From NCBI GenBank assembly GCA_003979345.1, contig RYVZ01000023.1:1-55340 (forward strand): a stretch of DNA of 55,340 nt, given 5' to 3'. This DNA comes from Lachnospiraceae bacterium. Lineage in GTDB: Bacteria > Bacillota > Clostridia > Lachnospirales > Lachnospiraceae. Made by a program: the position numbers and the translations under genes. Of the stretch, positions 1-7,644 are shown in pieces. Each line of letters opens with the position of its first letter. Position 1 is the stretch's first letter. Below the pieces are notes generated by a model. It made no database searches. It saw only the letters and a program-made list of their open reading frames with translations, and had not been told where the DNA came from.

Positions 1-16
1 GAGCCGCAACAGTGAT

Positions 17-45
17 ATAGTAGCACTCTCTCTTCTGCTTGTCAA
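17..45 (-). promoter_or_regulatory. sigma-A promoter (downstream of the tandem pair), reading off the left edge
   Basis: On the minus strand TTGACA (45-40) is followed by exactly 17 bases and TACTAT (22-17). The -35 box is a perfect consensus and the -10 box matches at 4 of 6 bases. The start site would be about ten bases from the left edge, so the gene it drives is outside the window. Confidence 0.75.
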
Positions 46-186
46 CATCTTTTTTCAAATTTTTGAAACAGGGTTTGTTTCCGCAGAAATGCTGCTAATA
101 CGGCTTGCCACATCCCCTATTAAAAGGGGAAATGAAACGCCCGGTTAGGGGCGTCATCCCTCCGCTATCATCAACGGTGGATTTTT

Positions 187-216
187 ATAATAACACTTCA
201 TAAGCCTGTTTGTCAA
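187..216 (-). promoter_or_regulatory. sigma-A promoter (upstream of the tandem pair)
   Basis: On the minus strand TTGACA (216-211), an 18-base spacer and TATTAT (192-187). It lies just past the stop of the diguanylate cyclase gene and points the same way as the promoter at 17-45. Their spacing of about 170 bases fits a P1/P2 pair ahead of a stable-RNA operon. Confidence 0.7.
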
Positions 217-417
217 CTTATTTTTTAACTTTTCAGAAGAAAAGTGCTTTTCTCCCGATATTTGCGGACTTTTCTTATCTTCTCTTTTTATTATTATTCA
301 CATCCGTTGCAGGCTTTTATCTGTAACCACGTATCCGGCATTGTGTTCAAACGCAGATCTCTTCGCCCCTTATATTTATCGTTGTGAGCAGCATTTATTT
401 AAGAAGTCTATCCGAGA

Positions 418-2331
418 TCAATTTAATGCGCTCATGGCTTCCTTTCGCTGCCTCTTATGCGTATACATCTTTTCATCCGCCTCTTTCAGCAGACCCTGAT
501 AATCCGTATTCCCTTTTACCAGACTATATCCCATCGAAAATCTGAGCGGAACACTGATATCCTGATCAAGAACCGCCATCATGCCGTCCTGCGCATCTTC
601 CAACCGATCGATCGTGTCGATCAGTTCTTTTTCGTTATCGTATTGATATAAAAACAGGACAAATTCATCTCCGCCCAGTCTGGCAGCCACAACACCCTTG
701 CTCCCCCACCCTGCAATGAGTTCCGAGATCTTTTGCAGATAGACGTCTCCTCTTTCATGCCCATAGGTATCATTGATCATCTTAAGATTATCAGCATCTA
801 TCATGATCACCGCGCTCTCGCCAAGCTCTTTAAGCCTGTCAAACAGTGTGGAGATCCTTGATTCCAACCCATGCCGGTTATATAATCCGGTCAAAACATC
901 CTTATCCCTTTCTTCTTCTATTTTTTTACGCTTGTTGATCTCGTCCGTCACATCGATCACAACGCCGAAAACTCCCTGATTTTCTTTCATCTCCTCCAGC
1001 TTAATATATTGCTCCCGTAAGCCAAATACGCCCGGTTCATCCTGAACAGGGTTTTTTCGCAGATCCTCAATAAACGCCTGAAATGCTTTATAATCCGCAG
1101 ATAAGCGCCTGACTTCCTCCTCCCCAATTGCAAAAATATGCGGTATATACTCTGTAAAACGTACCCGTTTCATGTGTTCATTATATTCATATACGCCGAT
1201 ATACATATTGGTCTTTCGCAGAACATAGGACATTTTTGCATTATAGTCTAACAGACTTTTTTTCATCATATTGATGTAATGGCTTAGTTCCGAGAATTCT
1301 ACACTGCTGTTGATATCAATGATCTCGTCCAGATTTCCCTGCGCGATCCGGTGCAGCTTTTCATTTACGCAATGAACGCCCGCCACCACATACTGGTTCA
1401 TATATTTCGTTACCGCATAAGAGAGAATCCACGCAATCGCAATTAGGCAGACTGCAAGTACTGCGGTAGTCCCCGGTATCTGTCCGTAAAGCTCTTTGGT
1501 AGAAATAACTCTTCCTATATAATTAGGGCCGACCTCTTTGAATACACAATAAGAATTTCTTCCGTTTACCTTCGCATGAAATCCTTTATCACCATCCGCT
1601 ATCTGTTCCAATGTGAGTCCGATCTCCGCAATATCGCTGTCCACAGACTCCAGCTCGGTGGATCCGATAATCTGCCCGCTTTGCACGTCGATTGCATAAT
1701 ATTGCGCCTCCAGGTTTACCCTGAACAGAGAAAACAGATACGAAAGCTCGTTTTTCTTTGTCACTTTCATCACATTAACAGGTTCCATCCCTACCTGAAC
1801 AATAAACCCTCCCTGTTCGCTCCATACGGCCGAATACTGCATCAGCTTAGCCTCCGCCGTATTCGGCGCGATTTCCTGAACAAGCTTAAGCGAACGGTCT
1901 TCCAGCATCGGCTTAAAAAACATCATCTGCTCACCGGAATCAAATGTAAAATCATAATATTCAGGGTGTGTTCCGGCGTAGATCCGTCCGGTCTCATCAA
2001 ATATATGAATCTCATCCACCTCAATAAACGCAGCAATCTTTTTTAACTCTTCCACACTTTCCAAAACAGACGGATCATTCTGAATGATGTATGCAATCGC
2101 CTCTGCATTATGCAGACAGGTTTCACTGTACTCTCTTTCTGTCTCCTCAAGCTCTTCCTGATTTTGAATCAGGAGCTGTTCGATCTGATACAGCGTCCTT
2201 TCGGCATTTTCGCGTGCCCGCCTCTGCTGCGCAGCTGCCTGGACATATACGATCACAACCAAAATGAGCGCTACCAGAATACAAGTTATAAACAGCATGT
2301 ATCTGCTGATGATCTTCTTCAGTGTACGCAT
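418..2331 (-). CDS. membrane-bound diguanylate cyclase (GGDEF)
   Basis: A 637-residue sensor protein predicted to make cyclic di-GMP from two GTP at the membrane. An N-terminal membrane helix (about 12-33) and a second near 290-312 bracket a large extracytoplasmic sensor region. A HAMP-like linker and a PAS-like region (about 365-465) follow, then a C-terminal GGDEF domain with the intact signature GGDEF at 553-557. The product-inhibition I-site (RxxD just before the signature) is not visible; the equivalent stretch reads SKGVVAAR, so feedback inhibition may be missing. The gene stands alone between the left-edge promoters and tRNA-Ser. An HD-GYP protein at 51859-52911 could supply the opposing activity. 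The ligand is unknown. Confidence 0.93.
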   Translation of the reverse strand: MRTLKKIISRYMLFITCILVALILVVIVYVQAAAQQRRARENAERTLYQIEQLLIQNQEELEETEREYSETCLHNAEAIAYIIQNDPSVLESVEELKKIAAFIEVDEIHIFDETGRIYAGTHPEYYDFTFDSGEQMMFFKPMLEDRSLKLVQEIAPNTAEAKLMQYSAVWSEQGGFIVQVGMEPVNVMKVTKKNELSYLFSLFRVNLEAQYYAIDVQSGQIIGSTELESVDSDIAEIGLTLEQIADGDKGFHAKVNGRNSYCVFKEVGPNYIGRVISTKELYGQIPGTTAVLAVCLIAIAWILSYAVTKYMNQYVVAGVHCVNEKLHRIAQGNLDEIIDINSSVEFSELSHYINMMKKSLLDYNAKMSYVLRKTNMYIGVYEYNEHMKRVRFTEYIPHIFAIGEEEVRRLSADYKAFQAFIEDLRKNPVQDEPGVFGLREQYIKLEEMKENQGVFGVVIDVTDEINKRKKIEEERDKDVLTGLYNRHGLESRISTLFDRLKELGESAVIMIDADNLKMINDTYGHERGDVYLQKISELIAGWGSKGVVAARLGGDEFVLFLYQYDNEKELIDTIDRLEDAQDGMMAVLDQDISVPLRFSMGYSLVKGNTDYQGLLKEADEKMYTHKRQRKEAMSALN

Positions 2332-2395
2332 ATTTCTCCCTCAACGGTATCCATATCTATTATTTCCAACAGTCGTATTGTAACATAACTCAAAT

Positions 2396-2427
2396 AAAAA
2401 AGAAGTATCGGAGGATACTTCTTTTTT
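2396..2427 (-). terminator. rho-independent terminator downstream of tRNA-Ser
   Basis: Arms GAAGTATC (2402-2409) and GATACTTC (2414-2421) enclose a four-base loop, with A and T runs on either side. On the minus strand the hairpin is followed by a T-rich tract about 50 bases past the 3' end of tRNA-Ser. The symmetry means it could also work in the other direction. Confidence 0.85.
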
Positions 2428-2473
2428 ATATAGTCCAACGGACTCTTTGACAGCTTTTCGGGAATCGCTAAAA

Positions 2474-2561
2474 CGGAGAAAGAGGGATTTGAACCCTCGC
2501 GCCGGTTGCCCGACCTACACCCTTAGCAGGGGCGCCTCTTCAGCCTCTTGAGTATTTCTCC
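2474..2561 (-). tRNA. tRNA-Ser(GCT)
   Basis: Long-variable-arm tRNA on the minus strand. The acceptor stem pairs GGAGAAA (2561-2555) with TTTCTCC (2481-2475), and base 73 is G as usual for serine. The anticodon loop reads CTGCTAA, giving anticodon GCT, which reads AGC/AGU. The T arm contains GGTTCAAAT. CCA is not encoded. It has its own consensus promoter (2633-2661) and a downstream terminator, so it is an independent unit. Confidence 0.95.
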
Positions 2562-2632
2562 ACAGTCTGAACTACATCCACTACCAATATTTACGAAACC
2601 CGCCTGTTCCATTATGTCATGACGCAACAATT

Positions 2633-2661
2633 ATTATACTAATGTCCGCTCCGTTTGTCAA
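2633..2661 (-). promoter_or_regulatory. consensus sigma-A promoter of tRNA-Ser
   Basis: On the minus strand TTGACA (2661-2656), 17 bases, TATAAT (2638-2633): a perfect match to both boxes with ideal spacing. Transcription would start about 65 bases ahead of the mature tRNA 5' end. Confidence 0.9.
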
Positions 2662-2754
2662 CTTCTATTTTTCGCGCGCAGCGATAACCCGTTTTTCCGG
2701 CCGCCGGATTTCCACATTCCCGGCACCTTTCGTTTTTCCGCCTTCACGCCTTTT

Positions 2755-3621
2755 CTAACCTCTCTCAAATTCTGCCGCATGCTCCATAAAGAAGTCATAG
2801 TACGCCCGCACATTTTCAAGCTGCGTCCAGCGCTTCACATCTACAGGCTCCTCATCGAGATCATAAATCTTCGTGCCCTTCATGGATAATAAAAACGGTG
2901 AATGCGTTGCTATCACAAACTGGCATGCATAAAACCGTGCCGCGTCGCCAATAAACTGCACAAGTTCCCTCTGCCTTTCCGGCGATAAGGAGTTTTCCGG
3001 CTCGTCCAGCAGAAATAGACCGTTCTCTGTGATCTTGTCAGTAAAATATGCAAACGCGCTCTCCCCGTTCGAATGCTCCCGCACATTATCCATATTATAC
3101 TCCCTGACATACTTAGACTGTGTTTTTCTCCGCGCGCTGTTTACCTTTTTCAGCCGTTCATAGTCTTCCAGTGAGCGCATTTGAAAATGGGAATATTTCA
3201 TATCCATATATTCGTCTAAAAGCGTCTCTCTCCTGTGATCCACACCCTCGTTGATCGTGCGCAGATCCAGCATAAAATCAAACACATCATCACTCGTGAT
3301 GATCCTGCCCTTATGCGGTCTGACGCCGCTCTCCGTCTGATAACCGCACAATCGCGTATAATCCTCAAAAAAATTACTTCTGTTATAGAGCGTATCCCGC
3401 GACAGCCCAAGCTTTTCCGCCATCACATTCAGGGCTGTTGATTTCCCCGAACCATTTCCGCCATAAAGAATCGTGATCGTCTCAAAATCAAACTGCCGCA
3501 AACCATGCTTTGACAATACCTGAAACGGATAAACTGTATCATAGCAGGTTCGTTTCAGCCCCATGATAAAATCATATTCAACTTCAATATCCGGAAATGT
3601 AAATTGTGAAAGGTAGATCAT
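2755..3621 (-). CDS. AAA family ATPase (ABC-type ATPase fold, AAA_21-like)
   Basis: A 288-residue soluble ATPase of unknown substrate. It has Walker A GGNGSGKST (54-62), a Walker B ending LLDEP (about 204-208) and a switch histidine in THSPF (about 240). This is the SMC/ABC-type nucleotide fold without transmembrane segments. The start at 3621 is chosen because GGAGGAAGGCAC precedes that ATG, and the ATG overlaps the plsC stop (ATGA) so the two are translationally coupled. An in-frame codon eight residues upstream lacks a binding site. Such ATPases occur singly in many Firmicutes and, fused or paired with nucleases, in defence systems. No nuclease or toxin partner lies nearby, so no defence role is claimed. 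Confidence 0.85.
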   Translation of the reverse strand: MIYLSQFTFPDIEVEYDFIMGLKRTCYDTVYPFQVLSKHGLRQFDFETITILYGGNGSGKSTALNVMAEKLGLSRDTLYNRSNFFEDYTRLCGYQTESGVRPHKGRIITSDDVFDFMLDLRTINEGVDHRRETLLDEYMDMKYSHFQMRSLEDYERLKKVNSARRKTQSKYVREYNMDNVREHSNGESAFAYFTDKITENGLFLLDEPENSLSPERQRELVQFIGDAARFYACQFVIATHSPFLLSMKGTKIYDLDEEPVDVKRWTQLENVRAYYDFFMEHAAEFERG

Positions 3622-4343
3622 GTGCCTTCCTCCTGCATTGTCCACGCAGTCATGGAGTCTTCGATACGCCCCCGCACCAAAGCAGCAATTTCATGCGTCT
3701 TCATCCCTTTGTATTCTTCATACGGGATTGGCTTAAGGTAAATGACATGTACCGTCACCGGTCTGATCGACTTTTCATCAAACGGCCGGAACGCATCTAT
3801 GAGGGCGACCGGCACAATGCTGCACTGCGCCTTTACCGCACTCTTGAAACTTCCGCCCTTCATCTCATTCATCCGGTTACCTTGTCTGCTGCGCGTACCC
3901 TCGGCAAAAATAAGAAAATTCCTGCCTTCGCGCACCTGCCTCGTAACCTCGTGTATCACTTCCATGGATTGCCGCAGATCCTCCCGGTCAATCGAAAGCG
4001 ACCCCGTCGCTTCCACAATCTGTTTTAACAAAATAACTTTACTTGCTTCCTTTTTGATCACAAACGCAAACGGCCTCTCACACGAATCAATGATCGCCAA
4101 TACATCATACAATCCCTGATGGTTCGGAAAAAACATAAACCCGTCTTCTTCAGGCAGGTTTTCCAGCCCGTGCGCCTCAATCCGCACGCGCCCTGCATGG
4201 TTCGCTTTTTTACACACATGGCGGATCACACGATAGCTGTTGTCATAATCAATTGGTTTTTTTCTCCCGCATAACCATATACGGAATAAAAAATACGGCG
4301 CCTTCAAAAATAATCGTATCACCATTGCCGCAATCCGTCTCAT
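3618..4343 (-). CDS. plsC: 1-acyl-sn-glycerol-3-phosphate acyltransferase
   Basis: 241 residues. It is predicted to transfer an acyl group to the sn-2 position of lysophosphatidate, giving phosphatidic acid for membrane lipids. Acyltransferase motif I is NHQGLYD at 74-80 (NHx4D, catalytic His75 and Asp80), and the phosphate-binding motif EGTRSRQG follows near 149. A hydrophobic N-terminal segment (about 7-25) probably anchors it to the membrane. The length is normal for the family. It lies 9 bases after fumarase beta and overlaps the AAA ATPase start by four bases, so it is part of the leftward 7543-2755 gene run. Confidence 0.92.
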   Translation of the reverse strand: MRRIAAMVIRLFLKAPYFLFRIWLCGRKKPIDYDNSYRVIRHVCKKANHAGRVRIEAHGLENLPEEDGFMFFPNHQGLYDVLAIIDSCERPFAFVIKKEASKVILLKQIVEATGSLSIDREDLRQSMEVIHEVTRQVREGRNFLIFAEGTRSRQGNRMNEMKGGSFKSAVKAQCSIVPVALIDAFRPFDEKSIRPVTVHVIYLKPIPYEEYKGMKTHEIAALVRGRIEDSMTAWTMQEEGT

Positions 4344-4352
4344 TGCCTGCTC

Positions 4353-4895
4353 CTATCTGTCTCCTGCCGCCTCATAAAGGTTATTACCCATACTGTCCAT
4401 CACGACGATCACCGGGAATTCTTTGATCGTAAGCCTGCGTACTGCCTCCGTGCCAAGATCCTCATAGGCGATCACCTCGGAGGCGGTAATGGATTTTGAC
4501 AAAAGCGCACCCGCTCCGCCGACCGCTGCAAAATAGACCGCACCGTTTCGCATCATGGCATCGCGCACCCCTGCCGAACGTTTTCCTTTGCCGATCATAC
4601 CGGACATGCCGAGATCAAGCAGCTTCGGCGTGTACTTATCCATGCGGCTTGCCGTCGTCGGCCCCGCCGATCCGATCGGCCTGCCCTCACGCGCCGGTGA
4701 CGGTCCCATATAGTAAATCACATTATCTTTTATTGAAAAAGGCAGTTCTTCTCCGCGTAAAAGCGCTTCATACATCCGTTTGTGCGCAGCGTCGCGCGCC
4801 GTATAGACCGTTCCGTTCAAATAGACATAATCCCCCGCGCGGAGCATTGCTGCCGTTTCCCGCATAAAGGGTACCGTAATATGGTATTCGTTCAT
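4353..4895 (-). CDS. class I fumarate hydratase, beta subunit (C-terminal domain)
   Basis: 180 residues, the small partner of the two-subunit iron-sulfur fumarase/L-tartrate dehydratase family, which interconverts fumarate and malate. The stretch GPTTASRMDKYTPKLLD followed by GMIGKGKRS is the family's conserved substrate-binding segment. The start at 4895 (MNEYHI) is preferred because an AAAGGCGG site lies about eight bases upstream, and 180 residues is the usual size; an in-frame codon at 4955 has no such support. It follows the alpha gene with a 95-base gap. Tartrate dehydratase cannot be excluded from sequence alone. Confidence 0.92.
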   Translation of the reverse strand: MNEYHITVPFMRETAAMLRAGDYVYLNGTVYTARDAAHKRMYEALLRGEELPFSIKDNVIYYMGPSPAREGRPIGSAGPTTASRMDKYTPKLLDLGMSGMIGKGKRSAGVRDAMMRNGAVYFAAVGGAGALLSKSITASEVIAYEDLGTEAVRRLTIKEFPVIVVMDSMGNNLYEAAGDR

Positions 4896-4990
4896 AGGAT
4901 AGCCGCCTTTCCGTCTTTCATTCTTACCTGTTCCCCATCCCGCCGCAATAACCATCTGCCTGAATTGGTTTTACTTAAAACAGAAACCGT

Positions 4991-5833
4991 TTACAATACT
5001 CTCACCGCATGCCTGTTCACATGACAACAAATATTCACGCCTACCGGCAGCCCTGCAATGTGAGTCGGATAGGTCAGAATATTGACAGCAAGCGCAGTCG
5101 TACTGCCTCCAAGCCCCGCCGGGCCGATACCAAGTCCGTTGATCGCCTCTAATAGTTCCTCTTCCATCTCACGCACATGGGGAATCTCAGAATGAGAACC
5201 CGCTCCGCGCGTTAATGCTTTTTTGGCAAGATATGCGCATTTCTCAAACGTCCCGCCGATCCCGACGCCGACTATCATAGGCGGGCACGCATTCGGTCCC
5301 GCATCGCGCACTGCCGAAAGGACGGCATCTTTCACACCCTCCACTCCATCCGCAGGCTTCAGCATAAATACACGGCTCATGTTTTCGCTGCCAAACCCCT
5401 TCGGCGCAACCGTGATCGTTACACGGTCCCCGTCTACGATACTATAATGGATGATGCCGGGCGTATTATCCCCCGTATTCTCCCTGATCAGCGGGTCGCC
5501 AACAACAGATTTCCGAAGATATCCTTCGACATATCCCTGACGTATGCCTTCGTCAACCGCTTCCTCCAAACTTCCGCCCACAAAATGCACATCCTGCCCG
5601 ATCTCCATAAAGACGACCGCCATGCCCGTGTCCTGACAGATCGGTATTTGCTCCGCACCTGCAATCTCCATATTTTCTTTAAGCTGACCCAAAATCTGTC
5701 TGCCAAGCGCCGACGTCTCCTGCCCAGACGCGTGCTCGATCGCTTCTTTCATATCGGGCGACAAAAAATGATTTGCCTCTATGCACATTTCCTTCACCGC
5801 AGCGGTCACATCCGCCGTCCGGATATTTCTCAT
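4991..5833 (-). CDS. class I fumarate hydratase, alpha subunit (N-terminal, [4Fe-4S])
   Basis: 280 residues. It carries the oxygen-sensitive 4Fe-4S cluster of the heterodimeric class I fumarase. Cluster cysteines are expected at Cys66 (CQDTG), Cys183 (NACPP) and Cys269 or Cys270 near the C terminus. GDNTPGIIHY and APKGFGSENMS are family hallmarks. The start at 5833 (MRNIRT) follows AGGGG by seven bases and gives the usual 280-residue length; upstream in-frame ATGs would add 8 or 13 residues. Together with the beta subunit it fits a partial reductive or oxidative C4 branch in an anaerobe. L-tartrate dehydratase is the alternative. Confidence 0.93.
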   Translation of the reverse strand: MRNIRTADVTAAVKEMCIEANHFLSPDMKEAIEHASGQETSALGRQILGQLKENMEIAGAEQIPICQDTGMAVVFMEIGQDVHFVGGSLEEAVDEGIRQGYVEGYLRKSVVGDPLIRENTGDNTPGIIHYSIVDGDRVTITVAPKGFGSENMSRVFMLKPADGVEGVKDAVLSAVRDAGPNACPPMIVGVGIGGTFEKCAYLAKKALTRGAGSHSEIPHVREMEEELLEAINGLGIGPAGLGGSTTALAVNILTYPTHIAGLPVGVNICCHVNRHAVRVL

Positions 5834-5901
5834 ACCGATACCCCTGTCAATCATTTGATAGCTTCCTGTCATATCATCATATATTCTTCAAAAAGAGAAC
5901 C

Positions 5902-6420
5902 TCAGCGTCCCTTTTTCTGAAACGGGATTTCCTTTACGTCATCCTCGATCAGATAGCACATCTCATCATGCGTATCCACCGCCCCACTGACGATCTGCTC
6001 CGGGCTTAGTTTGATATAGACCGCCTCGCCGTTTGCAAGCAGTTCTCCCGCCTGATCATATAGTTCTGAAACGATCGTTACAAATTTTGACGTCTCTTTT
6101 ACGACAATACCCCTGGCAAGCAGTTTCTCGTTATATGGCACGGGTTTACGGTACTTTACCGATAATGACATTGTCACGCCGAACGAATCTTCCGACCCGT
6201 CCTTTGCCCACATTGCACGCAGCCCAAGTTCATCGATCATGGTCGCAGTGAGCCCGCCGTGCACCCTTTCGGGAAAGCTTTGATGCTCTTCCTTAAATAC
6301 AAAGGGCGTCATGACGCTCCCATCCTCCATGTTATAAAACTGCGCTCTCAGCCCGATCGGATTATCCATCCCACAAATAAAGCACATCCTGCTGTTTCTC
6401 TGTTTGCCGACTACTCTCAT
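5902..6420 (-). CDS. hot-dog fold thioesterase (PaaI/4HBT-like)
   Basis: 172 residues with a hot-dog thioesterase core: the segment around VHGGLTATMIDELG (about 62-75) matches the HGG...DE active-site signature, followed by the strand motif SVKYRKPVP. Probable function is hydrolysis of an acyl-CoA or a similar thioester in the cytoplasm; the substrate is unknown. The N terminus has a CFICGMDNPIGL motif, common in this branch. The start at 6420 follows GGAGGATCGT at ideal spacing; the ATG four codons earlier contains that binding site and is rejected. It sits between the small membrane protein and fumarase alpha. Confidence 0.85.
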   Translation of the reverse strand: MRVVGKQRNSRMCFICGMDNPIGLRAQFYNMEDGSVMTPFVFKEEHQSFPERVHGGLTATMIDELGLRAMWAKDGSEDSFGVTMSLSVKYRKPVPYNEKLLARGIVVKETSKFVTIVSELYDQAGELLANGEAVYIKLSPEQIVSGAVDTHDEMCYLIEDDVKEIPFQKKGR

Positions 6421-6501
6421 ACGATCCTCCATGCATATCGCAAACCTTGTCCGCGATATTGCTTAAATAAAAATCTAACCCCCTGTTTCTATGTATGCCT
6501 C

Positions 6502-7110
6502 TTACCGATTCTTTTTTTCCGCCTTTTTCGCCTCATCCCGCTCCTGCCTGCGGCGCTCGGCACGCGTTTTCGGCTTACTGCCGCCGGTTTGAATCCCTGC
6601 TTTTTTCAGTATCATGCGAACGATCGCGTGAATGATGTAAAGAAGCGGGGTCACAAAATAAAGAACAGAATAGGCGGCGTTTCCCAATCCTGCACTCTCA
6701 AATGTATACGTATCAAAAAAGTTTTCACCACAGCTAAAGCAGATAAAGATCAACGCAACCAGCAGCACCGTGACAAGCACATAAATGATCCACTCCATGA
6801 CACGTTTTATCTTCGCATGATCTTCCCCCGCCTGCCGCTGAATCAGGTAGAAACGGTGATCGTATATATTTTTCAACACAAATAACAACATGATACCGAG
6901 CAGCGCGATCCCCGGCTGTACAAAATATGTCTTAGACGCCGCGTCTCCCGCCCATTCTGCAGTCAGCAGGTCCGCATCCTTTGCTCCTGCTTTATAGAGA
7001 AGTGAAAACAGAAATACGCCTGCATATAGAAGTACCGTATTGACCGCCATTGCAGAAAAGCCAACCGTAAACTCCTTCTTGATATTAGGCATTGTCTCTT
7101 TCTTTTCCAT
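6502..7110 (-). CDS. small multispanning membrane protein of unknown function
   Basis: About 202 residues and not recognised. It shows four or five hydrophobic helices (approximately 17-37, 60-80, 105-125 and 145-165) and ends in a highly charged Lys/Arg/Glu tail (from about 172) that looks cytoplasmic. The coding frame extends upstream without a stop, but that portion lies inside the gtrA gene. The start at 7110 is chosen because GAGG lies about nine bases before it. Starts at 7119 or 7092 are possible. It overlaps gtrA by 26 bases, suggesting coupled translation and perhaps a shared role in envelope polysaccharide export. Confidence 0.7.
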   Translation of the reverse strand: MEKKETMPNIKKEFTVGFSAMAVNTVLLYAGVFLFSLLYKAGAKDADLLTAEWAGDAASKTYFVQPGIALLGIMLLFVLKNIYDHRFYLIQRQAGEDHAKIKRVMEWIIYVLVTVLLVALIFICFSCGENFFDTYTFESAGLGNAAYSVLYFVTPLLYIIHAIVRMILKKAGIQTGGSKPKTRAERRRQERDEAKKAEKKNR

Positions 7111-7543
7111 CTGAGCCATCCTCATTTTTCTTTTTTCTGAATACAATAAATTTGCTGAGCACATAATTGGTAACCGTGACCACCACGGCGGCGATAAATG
7201 TTGCGATCCAGTCATTTACATGAAATACAAACGGCAGTATGTTCATGATTATGAGCTCCAATCCCAACGTTACCAAACGCGATGACGTAAACGAGAGCGC
7301 TTCTTTCAGCATATTCGGGTTTTTGCTCTGAAAAACAAAGGCGCGATTCGTAAAATAAGCAAATACCACGCCCGCTGTCCAGCGGACGACAACTGCCACT
7401 CCCATCTGAATCGGATCCTCTACATTCAAAACCAGCTTGATCAGCGCATAAGCAGCCCAGCTCACGATTGTCGTCATGACTCCGACGATGAGGTATACGA
7501 TCACTTCCCGATATTGTTTATACAAAGCCATTATTTTTTTCAC
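7085..7543 (-). CDS. GtrA family membrane protein
   Basis: 152 residues with four predicted transmembrane helices (about 14-34, 45-66, 88-107 and 112-132) filling nearly the whole protein, as in GtrA-family proteins. These are thought to help move lipid-linked sugars across the membrane for polysaccharide or teichoic-acid modification. The start is GTG at 7543, because GGAGG lies six to seven bases before it; the ATG four codons later has worse spacing. It heads the leftward run toward 2755. A promoter with TTGTGT, 18 bases and TATGAT can be read on the minus strand just upstream (about 7598-7627) but is weak. Confidence 0.85.
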   Translation of the reverse strand: MKKIMALYKQYREVIVYLIVGVMTTIVSWAAYALIKLVLNVEDPIQMGVAVVVRWTAGVVFAYFTNRAFVFQSKNPNMLKEALSFTSSRLVTLGLELIIMNILPFVFHVNDWIATFIAAVVVTVTNYVLSKFIVFRKKKNEDGSDGKERDNA

Positions 7544-7644
7544 TCAAATCCTCCGTTCCAAACCTCCGGGTACCGGCACGGTATATATCTTTCGACATCA
7601 TACCATATTTTGATACAAAAACACAATATGGCAGCAACAGGCTC

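Larger units (their letters stand above)
1..417. other. intergenic leader region with leftward tandem promoters
   Basis: No credible coding region is seen. Read on the minus strand, the stretch holds two sigma-A promoters (listed separately), a GC-rich hairpin near 137-157 with arms GACGCCC/GGGCGTT, and a CCCC/GGGG hairpin near 115-132. Two close-spaced strong promoters followed by a structured leader are typical of rRNA or tRNA operons. The transcribed gene lies beyond position 1, so its identity is inference. Confidence 0.5.

Noticed and set aside
2755..3621. AAA ATPase as part of an anti-phage defence system
   Set aside because: No nuclease, toxin, reverse transcriptase or other partner lies nearby; it is translationally coupled to plsC in a housekeeping gene run.
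4353..5833. Firm assignment as fumarase rather than L-tartrate dehydratase
   Set aside because: The two enzymes share subunits and motifs; fumarase is the more common function but sequence reading alone cannot decide.
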